Notes: a model not told the origin generated them from the sequence alone. Counted from the first letter of the stretch, positions 8,876 to 17,556 are shown. The stretch: 64,000 bases of DNA from Lachnospiraceae bacterium (GCA_016283755.1 JAEENO010000017.1:180664-244663), one strand, 5' to 3'. A program made the numbers and translations.

Positions 8876-8941
8876 CTGCCGCTGCCGTAGCCTTTCTTGC
8901 GGCTTAGGTAGCTTAGCGGAGGGAGCTTTTATACGAAGCTA
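8876..8941. repeat. Intergenic repeat, copy A
   Basis: This stretch is similar over about 65 bases to 10183-10248. Both contain GCCTTTCTTGCGGCTTA followed by GGGAGCTTTTATA and a GAAG. The copies lie just behind the 3' end of minus-strand genes. A much weaker half-copy may exist at 11540-11600. Confidence 0.6.
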
Positions 8942-10090
8942 CTCTTCTGCAAAATCTGTATCCAGCGCAATCTGGAATTCATAGTCAGGAAAAGTCTTTT
9001 GTACGTCAGCCAAGACTTCGTTGTACACTGCCCTGCGTTCTTTTGCATTGAAGCTTACTACTATGTCGAAGCGCATAGTCTTCTGCTCCTTCTGCAAATA
9101 GAAGCCGTGCATCTGTGTAACATATTCATGCGAAAAGATAATGTCTTCAACTTGCTTTTTTGTACTGATGATTGTCTCGTCTTTCGTATTTACCGAGTAT
9201 ACGCCGATAGCAGTCAGAATAACCTGGTGCTCATGTATTACCTTCATGGTGATTTCGCGGATAAGCTGATCTAACCTGTCTGCTGAGTATGTATCCGGAA
9301 CCTCGATATGTATGGAGCCGTTCCATGTGTCCGGGCCGTAGTTATTAAGCACAAGGTCATAGGCGCCCTGCACATCAGGAAAGCTTAGAACTGTAGCGTA
9401 AATGGCCTTTGCGAGCTCTTTATCGTTACGTTCTCCAAGTATCTGTGAGATTGTGTCTTTGAGCATTTCTATGCCGGATTTAATGATTACAACGGATATT
9501 ATTGCACCAAGCCATGCCTCGAGCGATATATGGAATATAAGGAAGATTCCTGCCGCAAGCAGGGTTGATGCTGATATGATGGAGTCAAGTGTTGCATCTG
9601 CGCCGGAGTTAATAAGTGAATCCGAATTTACCTTGATGCCCACGCCTTTAACATAGCGGCCAAGCACGATTTTAACTATAACGGCAACGGCTACTATTAT
9701 TAAAGATACAGTATTATATTCCGGTGTCTTGGGACTAATTATTTGCTTTACGGATTCAATAAATGATGTAATACCGGCATAAAGCACTATAACTGAGATT
9801 ATCATTGCGCTTAGGTATTCGATTCGTCCGTATCCGAATGGGTGCTTTTTATCAGGTTCTTTTCCTGCAAGCTTCGTTCCGACGATGGTAATAAGGGAAC
9901 TGCCCGCATCGGATATGTTATTAACCGCATCGAGTACGATTGCGATGGAGTTGGTCATAAGACCTATTACTGCTTTAAAACCCGCAAGAAATACGTTGGC
10001 TATGATTCCGATGATACTGGTCTTGATGATTGTCTTTTCGCGGGATGATTCTTTTGCTTCGGGAGATGTAAGTTGTGATAATGATGGCAT
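8939..10090 (-). CDS. Cation diffusion facilitator (CDF) family metal transporter
   Basis: The 383-residue protein has about six membrane helices (residues about 20-215) and a cytoplasmic C-terminal domain. Transmembrane metal-site motifs are visible: SIAIVLDAVNNISDAGSS in helix 2 (the N/D-x-x-x-D site, here N-N-I-S-D) and a second D-A-T-L-D-S-I in helix 5. KKHPFGYGRIEYLSAM is the typical loop. Such proteins export Zn, Mn, Fe or Co by proton antiport; the N-N-x-x-D site hints at Mn or Fe rather than Zn (inference). A long C-terminal extension of two ferredoxin-like units is seen. It is followed by a strong terminator. Confidence 0.92.
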   Translation of the reverse strand: MPSLSQLTSPEAKESSREKTIIKTSIIGIIANVFLAGFKAVIGLMTNSIAIVLDAVNNISDAGSSLITIVGTKLAGKEPDKKHPFGYGRIEYLSAMIISVIVLYAGITSFIESVKQIISPKTPEYNTVSLIIVAVAVIVKIVLGRYVKGVGIKVNSDSLINSGADATLDSIISASTLLAAGIFLIFHISLEAWLGAIISVVIIKSGIEMLKDTISQILGERNDKELAKAIYATVLSFPDVQGAYDLVLNNYGPDTWNGSIHIEVPDTYSADRLDQLIREITMKVIHEHQVILTAIGVYSVNTKDETIISTKKQVEDIIFSHEYVTQMHGFYLQKEQKTMRFDIVVSFNAKERRAVYNEVLADVQKTFPDYEFQIALDTDFAEE

Positions 10091-10182
10091 AGGGGACCTC
10101 CTTTAAGGGGATTATTATATGTATATCTTAACAGAGTGGAATTAGCAGAGGGTCCAGAACCTTTTTCTTTATATTCTGATAT

Positions 10183-10248
10183 CTGCCACTGCTATTGCCT
10201 TTCTTGCGGCTTAAGTGACTTAATGGGTGGGAGCTTTTATATGAAGTT
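10183..10248. repeat. Intergenic repeat, copy B
   Basis: Second copy of the element at 8876-8941, in the 180-base gap between the CDF transporter and the DUF4143 ATPase. The central GCCTTTCTTGCGGCTTA and GGGAGCTTTTATA blocks are shared, with scattered substitutions between. No reading frame is conserved between copies, so it is a DNA or RNA element, not a gene. Confidence 0.6.
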
Positions 10249-10270
10249 TTCATTTCGCAAAATTAAAAAA

Positions 10271-11470
10271 TTATTCGTTTTGCGAATCATTGAGCCATCT
10301 GGCTATATCAATAATACTGATTCCCTCATACTGTGACATGTCATGCCTTGTACGGGCTAATAACATCTTCGGATATGCATCGTTTATACTAAGAAGAGAC
10401 GAAACTTCCCGCTCAAATGTATCTTTCCTTGAAATATCATCCGCAACCTGAATATATAGCTTTTTCCCACCTTTAATTGCTACGAAGTCTATTTCTTTAT
10501 CATATAATTTACCAACATATACTTCATAGCCACGCCTGAGCAACTCGATTGCGATGATATTCTCATATAAATGCCCATAATCTGTGTTTTTAGTTCCTAT
10601 TTCTGAATATCTAAACGATAAGTCTGAAAGATAATATTTCTTGTCTGATTCCAGGTATTTTTTCCCTTTTATATCATATCTTTGAATTGGATAAAAAAGG
10701 AAAGATCTACAAAAATAAGCAATATATGCTCCTACTGTCTTATCATTAGTTTTATAAGTGCCGGACGTAAGCTTTGCTGCAACATTTCTTATTGATGTTT
10801 GATTTCCGACATTATCCATGAGGAAATTACCTATCATAATTAGCAAATCCTCATTCTCAATTCTAAACTTCGTTACAATATCTTTTGTAATAGTTGTACG
10901 ATATATACTGTTAACATATTTTCTCGCATCTTCTTCGGTTTTATATAAATACGAGCCGGACATACCGCCTGTTTTTACATATAATTCAAATGCTTCATCA
11001 ATATTATCAGAAGGATAGTATTCCATATACTCTTTAAATGAAAAAGGATATAGACTAATTTCACATACACGTCCGCCAAATAAAGTTGCCAAGTCACTTG
11101 ACAAAAGGAAGGCATTCGATCCGGTTAGATAAATATCATATATTTCTTCTTCGTAAATACTGTTAATAACGCGTTCAAAGCCGGTACACATCTGAATCTC
11201 ATCAATAAAGAGATAATTATCCTTATCCGGCACATGGTGTTCTTCTATATAATCATATAGATTATCAGGATTTAAGAGGTTTTCATATTTTTTTAAATTA
11301 AGTTTAATTCGAACAACATTTGCTTTCTCATCTTGATCGAATGTCTCTATAAACGCATCCATCAGTTTTGATTTTCCGCTACGTCTAACTCCCGTAATAA
11401 CCTTAATATCCGGAACATCTTTTACTGCAGCAAGTTTATCTAGATAATAGTCTCTTCTGATTAACTTCAT
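10271..11470 (-). CDS. AAA ATPase with DUF4143 domain
   Basis: The 399-residue protein starts KLIRRDYYLDKL and has Walker A GVRRSGKSKL at about 27-36 and Walker B YLFIDEIQM near 96. The second half is DUF4143-like, with FVAIKGGKKLYIQVADDI resembling the degenerate PD-(D/E)XK core (E-I-D-F-V-A-x(n)-Q-V). These ATPases are common in Clostridia, Bacteroidetes and archaea, vary quickly and have no settled function. It is monocistronic, between repeat B and the XRE/CPBP pair. Confidence 0.9.
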   Translation of the reverse strand: MKLIRRDYYLDKLAAVKDVPDIKVITGVRRSGKSKLMDAFIETFDQDEKANVVRIKLNLKKYENLLNPDNLYDYIEEHHVPDKDNYLFIDEIQMCTGFERVINSIYEEEIYDIYLTGSNAFLLSSDLATLFGGRVCEISLYPFSFKEYMEYYPSDNIDEAFELYVKTGGMSGSYLYKTEEDARKYVNSIYRTTITKDIVTKFRIENEDLLIMIGNFLMDNVGNQTSIRNVAAKLTSGTYKTNDKTVGAYIAYFCRSFLFYPIQRYDIKGKKYLESDKKYYLSDLSFRYSEIGTKNTDYGHLYENIIAIELLRRGYEVYVGKLYDKEIDFVAIKGGKKLYIQVADDISRKDTFEREVSSLLSINDAYPKMLLARTRHDMSQYEGISIIDIARWLNDSQNE

Positions 11471-11608
11471 ACTGATTCACCACCTTGATATAAGTATATC
11501 TCATTTCGCATTTTTAAACAATATTTAAATTTGCGAAATGAATAAGTGGGTGGTAGGGTTACAATCTGTAAACGGTGGGAATTTTTATACGAGGGGCGCT
11601 TATGAGGC

Positions 11609-12004
11609 CTATTTCGGTACTCCGAAAAACACAAAGTATATAATCATCGAGATTAGGTCAATTAAGAAGAACACTGTAAGCACTATTCCTGCTATCTTGA
11701 GGCCTTTCCTTGCTTTTTTCTTATTGTCTTCCGTTAATACATGCTCTTTGATGTCGCTGTAGAGTTTTTGTTTAGTTGTCTGTTCCTTGGGCTCTTCTTT
11801 TTTCACGGCTTTATCAAGCACAAGTTCATCGAGCGATATGTCAAATAGCTCACTGATTGCAGCAAGCTTCTCCATGTCCGGTGTGGATTCGCCGACCTCC
11901 CATTTGGATATTGTCTGGCGAGATACGTTCAGGCGATTTGCGAGTTCTTCCTGTGAAAGCCCTTTTTGCTTACGAAGTTCGTACAGTTTATTATTGAATT
12001 CCAT
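11609..12004 (-). CDS. XRE-family regulator with C-terminal membrane anchor
   Basis: The start at 12004 (MEFNNKLYELRKQKGLSQ) is preferred because it has AGGAAAG before it and lacks the unrelated N-terminal extension. The 131-residue protein has an HTH at about 5-60 (LNVSRQTISKWEVGES), a charged linker and one membrane helix at about 102-126. The DNA-binding domain is thus tethered to the membrane. Its start overlaps the end of the CPBP protease gene by 14 bases, so the two are translated together. A function as a membrane-bound, protease-released repressor is inference. Confidence 0.85.
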   Translation of the reverse strand: MEFNNKLYELRKQKGLSQEELANRLNVSRQTISKWEVGESTPDMEKLAAISELFDISLDELVLDKAVKKEEPKEQTTKQKLYSDIKEHVLTEDNKKKARKGLKIAGIVLTVFFLIDLISMIIYFVFFGVPK

Positions 12005-12920
12005 TATCTTTCCTGCCTTTCCATATATACATAATAACACAAATCGTTATTATTGTAATTGCCGTTGTTGCAATTCCGGCCTCCAATCCGTATTCGGAGC
12101 CGTTGATAATGGTAAGCTTATTAATCCCGATCTGTAATAGGCCGTTCATCTTGGCTTCGTTTCCCGATACAGTAAGGCCGAGGATTATATTAAGTACATA
12201 ATTCCACGCCGCATGAAGGCCGCAGGATATCCATATGTTCTTGCGCCATAAGGTAATTATGGAAAATAGTATTGATATTAGATATAAGTTTACAATGCCG
12301 ATTGTAGCGTAGGCTATTCCCGAATCTAAGATTGGGGTCATAATAAGGTGCGGGACAACAAATGCTGTCGAGCTTATTAATACTGACATTGGAACAGATA
12401 TCTTCTTTTTAAGGGTATTCATCAAAAAGCCGCGGCACAGGATTTCTTCTTCTGAGCCCTGGATGATGAAGGCTAATGCCCATAGGAGCAGTCCTTTGAT
12501 GTTCACGTCACGGTTAATTCCTATGAATGTTGCGGAGCCTGTTAATATTGAGATAAGTACTACAAGTATCAGCATTGCGACTGCTATTACGATTCCTATT
12601 AGATAGTCGGTGGGTTTCTTTGTTATGCCGATGTCTTGAATGCTGCGCTTTTCTATAAGAATGCAATAAATTATCGCTACTATAGAGAACAGGATGTATC
12701 CGTAATATGGGATAAGGGCGGTGATCTGTCCTTCCGGCATTACGCCGTGAAGCGGGTCGTAGCCCATTCCTGTGTATAAGGCGATTACGGCGGCCTCACC
12801 TATGACTCCTGCTACATAGAATATAAGTATAAAGGCCAGAACTTTTTTAATAACATACTCCGGTGCGGGGATTTCTGTTCTGTTGTTAGACGGCAGCAAA
12901 TTGATGATGTGTGTCTTCAT
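11991..12920 (-). CDS. CPBP-family intramembrane glutamic protease (CAAX/Abi)
   Basis: The 309-residue polytopic protein has about eight membrane segments. The CPBP motifs are seen: motif 1 SEEEILCRGFL (EExxxR) near residue 156, motif 2 FVVPHL near 187 and a last GLHAAWN near 238. Members cleave prenylated or membrane substrates, and in bacteria are linked with bacteriocin self-immunity or signalling. It precedes and overlaps the membrane-anchored XRE gene. An RBS (GGAGGA) lies before ATG 12920. Confidence 0.9.
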   Translation of the reverse strand: MKTHIINLLPSNNRTEIPAPEYVIKKVLAFILIFYVAGVIGEAAVIALYTGMGYDPLHGVMPEGQITALIPYYGYILFSIVAIIYCILIEKRSIQDIGITKKPTDYLIGIVIAVAMLILVVLISILTGSATFIGINRDVNIKGLLLWALAFIIQGSEEEILCRGFLMNTLKKKISVPMSVLISSTAFVVPHLIMTPILDSGIAYATIGIVNLYLISILFSIITLWRKNIWISCGLHAAWNYVLNIILGLTVSGNEAKMNGLLQIGINKLTIINGSEYGLEAGIATTAITIITICVIMYIWKGRKDNGIQ

Positions 12921-13020
12921 TGATGGTTCCTCCTTAGAATTGATTCTGTATCAATTGTAAGGAAGGTGGTTGAAATTCGCTACCAAGTAGAGTTGGCAAT
13001 CCCGCAACAGTTAGTGGAAA

Positions 13021-13605
13021 TTATGACAAGTTTCCCTTGCGGATGTTGTCTTGGATTATCGCATCTGTTACGGCAAAGAGCTTTTCCGAGCCAAGCCTGG
13101 TCTTGTTATGGCGGCTGTAGATTGCCTCTGCGGTAGCATTATGCTCTTTCCAGTCCGAGCCGCCGTTACTGTTATTAAGGATAATCGGCTGGAGATTGTC
13201 CATTGCGTGAGCAAACTTCGATTCTGCTGTGCTGAATTCTTCAAACTCGTCAAATAAAGATATAAGCTCTTCCTTCTGGTCAGCGGGAAGCATGGAGAAG
13301 ATTCGCTCCTTTGCGGCATCTTCTCTTGTCTTCTGCGTTGCGAGACCTTCTGTATCGTATGCGTAGGTGTCGCCGGCATCAATTTCGACGATATCGTGGA
13401 TAAGGCACATAAGCATGACCTTCGCTATGTCAACTTTCTCGTTCGAATATTCTCTTAGAAGATACGCCATTATAGCCATATGCCAGGCGTGCTCCGCGTC
13501 GTTCTCGTTTCTTCCGTGACCGGACAGATGCGTCTGGCGGAATATATTCTTCTCCTTATCTATCTCAAGCGCAAAATCAAGCTGCTTTTTTAATCTGTCG
13601 TCCAT
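13021..13605 (-). CDS. HD-domain phosphohydrolase (YfbR/5'-nucleotidase-like)
   Basis: ATG 13605 is chosen because AGGAGG lies 6-7 bases upstream; the longer frame overlaps the neighbouring gene. The 194-residue protein shows H-metal motifs: NENDAEHAWHMA (first H), LIHDIVEIDAGD (HD) and a later D (HAMDNLQP). This is the YfbR-type HD family, which dephosphorylates 5'-deoxynucleotides. The upstream acetyltransferase gene ends only 11 bases before it, so both are probably in one transcript. Confidence 0.88.
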   Translation of the reverse strand: MDDRLKKQLDFALEIDKEKNIFRQTHLSGHGRNENDAEHAWHMAIMAYLLREYSNEKVDIAKVMLMCLIHDIVEIDAGDTYAYDTEGLATQKTREDAAKERIFSMLPADQKEELISLFDEFEEFSTAESKFAHAMDNLQPIILNNSNGGSDWKEHNATAEAIYSRHNKTRLGSEKLFAVTDAIIQDNIRKGNLS

Positions 13606-13616
13606 TGCGTCCCTCC

Positions 13617-14024
13617 TTACCCGAGTCGCTTCAAGAAGAAATACTCGGAATAGCCGTCCTCGGCGTTTTCGTATTGGCCTACGCATGTATAACCAAGCGC
13701 CTCATAAAAGTCCTTTCCTTGCCAGTTAAACGTGTCAAGACGTATGGTATTAACTCCCATGGTAAGAGCGCGCTTTTCCATCTCTCTTATCAGCATCTCG
13801 CCGACCCCCTGTCTCCTGTAATTCTCATCCACGAAGACTGTCGAGACGTACAATATCTTAAACGCAGTAATGCAGGCGTCAAGTCCCGCTATAAGCTTGC
13901 CGTTATCTTCCACGCCGATCTGTATATTGCCATCCATTTTGAAGGTTATGTAGTTTTCATCATATTCCTCAAGGCGAGTCTCAATATCCTCAACCTGGGT
14001 TTCTGTAAGATCTATTATGTTCAT
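13617..14024 (-). CDS. GNAT N-acetyltransferase
   Basis: A 135-residue GNAT enzyme. The acetyl-CoA pyrophosphate loop is seen as DENYRRQGVGEMLI (Q/RxxGxG/A) and followed by F-Y-E-A-L-G-Y-T-C-V-G, the usual C-terminal signature. The start begins MNIIDLTETQVEDIET. Gap to the HD gene is 11 bases. Substrate unknown. Directly upstream lies the radical SAM pseudogene. Confidence 0.88.
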   Translation of the reverse strand: MNIIDLTETQVEDIETRLEEYDENYITFKMDGNIQIGVEDNGKLIAGLDACITAFKILYVSTVFVDENYRRQGVGEMLIREMEKRALTMGVNTIRLDTFNWQGKDFYEALGYTCVGQYENAEDGYSEYFFLKRLG

Positions 14025-14044
14025 GTAATGCTCCTCTTCTAATT

Positions 14045-14250
14045 CTATGTATGTACGCTGAAACTATGGGTTTCGTCGTGCATATCGTATATTGTATTGC
14101 CGGTATCTTTAATATATTCCTGTTGCCATCGGAGTAATAGGTCGCGGAATCTATACCTGTTGCCTTCCCGCATGATGACAAAAGGCAATGCCTGCAATGT
14201 GCATTGCAAGGAACACAGTAATTAGCAATAGCAAATGATGTGGTTTTCAT
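14045..14250 (-). pseudogene. Radical SAM protein, internally deleted and frameshifted
   Basis: A good RBS (AAGGAG) and ATG at 14250 open a frame with the radical SAM cluster motif CNAHCRHC (C-x3-C-x2-C) at residues 15-22. After about 35 residues the frame loses similarity. A different frame then encodes a coherent C-terminus, RDLLLRWQQEYIKDTGNTI then YDMHDETHSFSVHT, ending at TAG 14045-14047. The 206-base remnant is therefore a radical SAM gene that lost the middle part, about three quarters of a normal family length. The reading assumes the C-terminal frame belongs to the same gene. Confidence 0.75.
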
Positions 14251-14300
14251 GTGGGACTCCTTATATTAAGCTATTTCTTTGACTCTTCGTTATATGATTT

Positions 14301-15239
14301 TTACGCACATTTCCATAAAGCCATTGGATGATAACGTATTCGCTCCAATATACCTGTATCCTTAAACAGTAGTTCAGGCTTATATTCCTTATTTATGAAT
14401 CTTTCGATATATTCTTTCTCATCATCGTTCAATTTCATAAGCAAGGAAATGTATTCCTTAACCTGTATCTTCTTTTTATCAAGCTCAAACTTTTCTCGTG
14501 CTGCTAGAACCGGGAATAATTCTGTTTTTATCTTTGAAAAAGTAAGACCATCTATAGCAGCTGTATCAAAACTTTTATTTACTTCTTTTGCAGAGATTGT
14601 CGCGTAGAATATAATACATTTCCTGAATATATCTTCATCAGCAGAAAATAATCCCATATCTATCATATTGCAAAAATCGTACAAATCCCTTGCTGCTGCT
14701 CTACTTATTAAAGCATTTGCTTTTGCTGCAAAAATCTCCATCACTGCAACCGTTCGTATATTAATCAGTTCTCCAAATGCTTCTGTTACAAATACTCTAT
14801 TCTCTGCCGGAAAAATATGTGAGCGCAACGAGTAATTAATCTCTATTTTAATCATATCCTTATTTCCCGCAGCATTCACATAATTATAATATAACGCATC
14901 CAAACTATGGCTAAATCTTGAAGCATCAGATAGAATATATCCTTGCTCCGACATATAGCCCGTCAAGATTCTTGTCAGTTTATCCCTTTCTTCCTTCATC
15001 TCATCTCTTATAATATTCGGAACAAAATCCAAATCAATATCCACAGACAATCTCGGAAGATTAAATACTGTCAAGTTAATTGCAGTTCCGCCTTTAAGTA
15101 ATAAATGTTGTTGCAAATATTCCTGGCTATTAATATATTCAAGAATTAATCTAAGTCGAAGTACCTTTTCAAAAGTATCACGATTAAACCCGTATTCTCT
15201 CGCCCTAATATTCAACTCTCTTCTGTTAAAATGTGGCAT
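14301..15239 (-). CDS. AbiEii/AbiGii-family nucleotidyltransferase toxin
   Basis: The 312-residue protein has the nucleotidyltransferase core LLKGGTAINLTVFNLPRL followed by SVDIDLDFV (GG...D-x-D). This is the AbiEii toxin type of type IV toxin-antitoxin systems; characterised members add nucleotides to tRNA or otherwise stop growth, giving abortive phage infection. Its start overlaps the AbiEi-like antitoxin gene by 14 bases, the typical arrangement (antitoxin first). The C-terminal about 120 residues are helical. Confidence 0.9.
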   Translation of the reverse strand: MPHFNRRELNIRAREYGFNRDTFEKVLRLRLILEYINSQEYLQQHLLLKGGTAINLTVFNLPRLSVDIDLDFVPNIIRDEMKEERDKLTRILTGYMSEQGYILSDASRFSHSLDALYYNYVNAAGNKDMIKIEINYSLRSHIFPAENRVFVTEAFGELINIRTVAVMEIFAAKANALISRAAARDLYDFCNMIDMGLFSADEDIFRKCIIFYATISAKEVNKSFDTAAIDGLTFSKIKTELFPVLAAREKFELDKKKIQVKEYISLLMKLNDDEKEYIERFINKEYKPELLFKDTGILERIRYHPMALWKCA

Positions 15240-15993
15240 TATCTATCTCCCCATTCTTCATGCTCTTAATATTCTTAGGATATATAAGATTCCATTCCGC
15301 TGAATAAGCAGGATCAATTATACCATTTGACAAATACCGTTTCGAGTTTCCACTCTTATCCTTACAAAGTTTTATAAATGCATCACTAATTCCGATATTC
15401 TTTTTATATTCACTAAAAATGAAACCAATCTTTCGATATAAGAAAGCATTGTTATACATCTCAAGATATTTTACCATTCTGGCTTCATCAACACTATTAA
15501 CCGACTTCGTAAAAGAAAGCACTTCTTCAAGACCTGCTATTATATTCAAATCCTTCACGGAATCCAATAGTGTTCGTTCCTTATCTGTTACCCTTACACC
15601 TCCACTGAATTCTGGGGATTCAACTCCTTCATTTATTTGTTCCTTAACATAATGATACATATATCCAGCAAACTCAAAATCATGAAAACGAGTCTTGGAG
15701 CCTACATATACTTCATAAAAAACTTGATCTGTAATTCCATAGTATTCAGATGCAGTATGATGAGATATATATGAAGAAGGCGTTATTGCACTTGCAATCT
15801 GAAATCTGTTTGCAACCGGTCCACCATTTTCACCGCTCACGCACGTGTATAATCCGTTTCGTATTTTTAATACCAACTTTTCCTTTAAAAGCTTTTCAAC
15901 GGCTGCTCGTGCAGTTCGTTCACTTGAATATAGTGCATTAACTTCTTTCATCGAAAAAACAGGATATTGCAAAAGTTCAAAATACAAATTCAT
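15226..15993 (-). CDS. AbiEi-like antitoxin / transcriptional regulator
   Basis: The 255-residue protein opens with a winged-helix domain (YPVFSMKEVNALYSSERTAR, VEKLLKEKLVLKIRNGLYT) and continues with the AbiEi C-terminal region (ITPSSYISHHTASEYYGI, ERTLLDSVKD). AbiEi binds its own promoter and neutralises AbiEii. RBS GGGAGG is well placed. The pair is bracketed by a clear promoter at 16068-16096, so it is an independent unit. Confidence 0.9.
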   Translation of the reverse strand: MNLYFELLQYPVFSMKEVNALYSSERTARAAVEKLLKEKLVLKIRNGLYTCVSGENGGPVANRFQIASAITPSSYISHHTASEYYGITDQVFYEVYVGSKTRFHDFEFAGYMYHYVKEQINEGVESPEFSGGVRVTDKERTLLDSVKDLNIIAGLEEVLSFTKSVNSVDEARMVKYLEMYNNAFLYRKIGFIFSEYKKNIGISDAFIKLCKDKSGNSKRYLSNGIIDPAYSAEWNLIYPKNIKSMKNGEIDNATF

Positions 15994-16067
15994 ATTTTCG
16001 CCTCCCTTCGACTGTTAAGTTTTTGTATGTTATTACTATTAATTATGTTGTTTCTATACTTAATCTT

Positions 16068-16096
16068 AACATATCACCGAATCATCAAGTTGTCAA
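16068..16096 (-). promoter_or_regulatory. Promoter of the AbiE operon
   Basis: On the minus strand TTGACA (16096-16091) and TATGTT (16073-16068) are spaced by exactly 17 bases, 75 bases upstream of the AbiEi start. AT-rich sequence with short repeats lies between promoter and gene, where AbiEi autorepression sites are usual. Confidence 0.65.
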
Positions 16097-16142
16097 GTTA
16101 AATATGTGTACGATATTACCATAATTAATATTATTATTGTGT

Positions 16143-16180
16143 AAAATTTTAACCCTCCGCTATACTGATACGAAGGGTTA
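16143..16180 (-). terminator. Probable terminator behind the APH-fold gene
   Basis: Hairpin aaccctccg / cgaagggtt (16151-16159 and 16171-16179) with one mismatch lies directly downstream of the phosphotransferase stop. On the minus strand it is followed by AAAATTTT, a weak U-tract. Confidence 0.55.
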
Positions 16181-16196
16181 TCATCTAATTATGCCT

Positions 16197-17072
16197 TTAT
16201 ATTATATTATCATGCTTGTACCACGTCGGAATTATGTTTTTCATATCATCATACCAGCTCATGATTTCCGCGGCCTGGTTTAGCATCGTGTCAATCTCTT
16301 TTTCCCCGAACGGAATCGCCCAATATACCGACGAAAGTGTATTGCTCGAGATATATAACGCAAGTAACTTCCAGAAATCTGTCGGGACGGCATTGTCGAA
16401 ATACCCGTCCACAATCCCTGATGCAAAAAGCTCTGACCGCTGTGCGCACCATACGATTCTGTTGAATTCTTCCCACGGATCTCCATAATCATTTCTGTTA
16501 AAGTCAATGATATATAACTTTCCCGCGTCGTCAATCATCATATTGCCGATATGATAGTCACCGTGTTGATATGACTGCGGTCTTCCGCTTAACAAATGCC
16601 TATTGGCGTTAATATAATCGATAAACGCCTGTCCCTTAGGATATTTAATTGGACACTCCTCATATTTCCCGATCTTGGTGTCCATCTTTCTGTTAAATCT
16701 GATCTCCCAGTCTTCCTGAGATTCCGGCGCAGGAATAGAATGAATCTTCCGTAATATCTGACCTGCTTCAAAGCCATAATCATACTGCTTACTTGGTAGC
16801 AGCTTCGGAACTACGGATTCCGCGCTTTTACCCTCTATCCAGCTATGAATGGCATATACTCCCTCGTCGCATGTGCCAAATTCAATCGGAACACACATAG
16901 GGATTCCGAGTGCTGCCACACGCTGCATATTATTAAATTCCGCCTGTTTCTTGTCAAACTGCGCTATATCCGTAACACGAAGAAGGAATCGCTCTCCCTC
17001 TTCATTCGTGATACAGTACTTCTTGTCCTCCGACCAGCCTTCAAGTATCGGCGTTTTGGTAACTATCTTCAC
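16197..17072 (-). CDS. Aminoglycoside phosphotransferase (APH)-fold kinase
   Basis: The 291-residue protein has the APH kinase fold: catalytic loop QHGDYHIGNMMI (HGDxxxxN) near residue 170 and DFN (IIDFNRNDYGDPWEEF) as the metal-binding motif. The N-lobe begins KIVTKTPILEGWSEDKKY. Family members phosphorylate aminoglycosides, macrolides, choline, fructosamines or small metabolites. The sequence does not say which, so a resistance role should not be assumed. Monocistronic. Confidence 0.88.
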   Translation of the reverse strand: MKIVTKTPILEGWSEDKKYCITNEEGERFLLRVTDIAQFDKKQAEFNNMQRVAALGIPMCVPIEFGTCDEGVYAIHSWIEGKSAESVVPKLLPSKQYDYGFEAGQILRKIHSIPAPESQEDWEIRFNRKMDTKIGKYEECPIKYPKGQAFIDYINANRHLLSGRPQSYQHGDYHIGNMMIDDAGKLYIIDFNRNDYGDPWEEFNRIVWCAQRSELFASGIVDGYFDNAVPTDFWKLLALYISSNTLSSVYWAIPFGEKEIDTMLNQAAEIMSWYDDMKNIIPTWYKHDNII

Positions 17073-17097
17073 TATTCCCTCCGGCTATTTACTATTT

Positions 17098-17136
17098 TTT
17101 GAAAAAGGCCTGTGAAATAATATCGCAGGCCTTTTC
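17098..17136 (-). terminator. Terminator of the DUF4417/zincin operon
   Basis: A perfect 10-bp stem aaaaggcctg / caggcctttt (17103-17112, 17126-17135) with flanking A and T runs. It can work in both directions, but on the minus strand it follows the small gene at 17182 and ends the three-gene cassette. Confidence 0.85.
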
Positions 17137-17181
17137 ACACTGTAACTGCATTAAGCTTACGCTAATACTGTAATTAGCATC

Positions 17182-17556
17182 TTATCCTATTATCATCTGT
17201 GGATTATACTTCTCGTCTGCTAGTACTCTGGATTCATGAGCATATTCATCTGATACGCATTCTTTAAACAGCAATGCATTATTTGAAATATCAAATAGCT
17301 CTGAAAAAGAATTATCAGCACTTAAAAGCTTTTCTAGGTCTTTGCACCATGGATAATTCATATTAAGTTCCATAGGTTTTAATTTTGTCTTTCGACCCTG
17401 CTCAATAAAAATCTCACGCTTACGTTCAAGCTTTAACCAGGATAATAATTCTGTAACGATTATAATTAGATTTTCCTTATCAATACTAGAAACATCTCCG
17501 AAAACTATGTCATTTCGTGTATTTCTATAATCGATCAATAATTCTGCAATATTCAT
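17182..17556 (-). CDS. Small protein of unknown function, possible immunity partner
   Basis: I do not recognise this 124-residue protein. The start at 17556 is chosen because TAATG couples it to the stop of the zincin gene and AGGTGG precedes it. It is acidic, mostly helical, begins MNIAELLIDYRNTRNDIVF and has no signal peptide or membrane helix. It is last of three overlapping genes (DUF4417, zincin-like, this one). By analogy with toxin-immunity pairs it could be an immunity or inhibitor protein for the zincin; this is inference from position only. Confidence 0.7.
   Translation of the reverse strand: MNIAELLIDYRNTRNDIVFGDVSSIDKENLIIIVTELLSWLKLERKREIFIEQGRKTKLKPMELNMNYPWCKDLEKLLSADNSFSELFDISNNALLFKECVSDEYAHESRVLADEKYNPQMIIG

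Noticed and set aside
11536..11600. Third copy of the intergenic repeat
   Set aside because: Only a few short blocks are alike (GGTGGG, TTTTTATACGA); too weak to call.
16197..17072. Aminoglycoside resistance gene
   Set aside because: Only the kinase fold is supported; nothing points to an antibiotic substrate.
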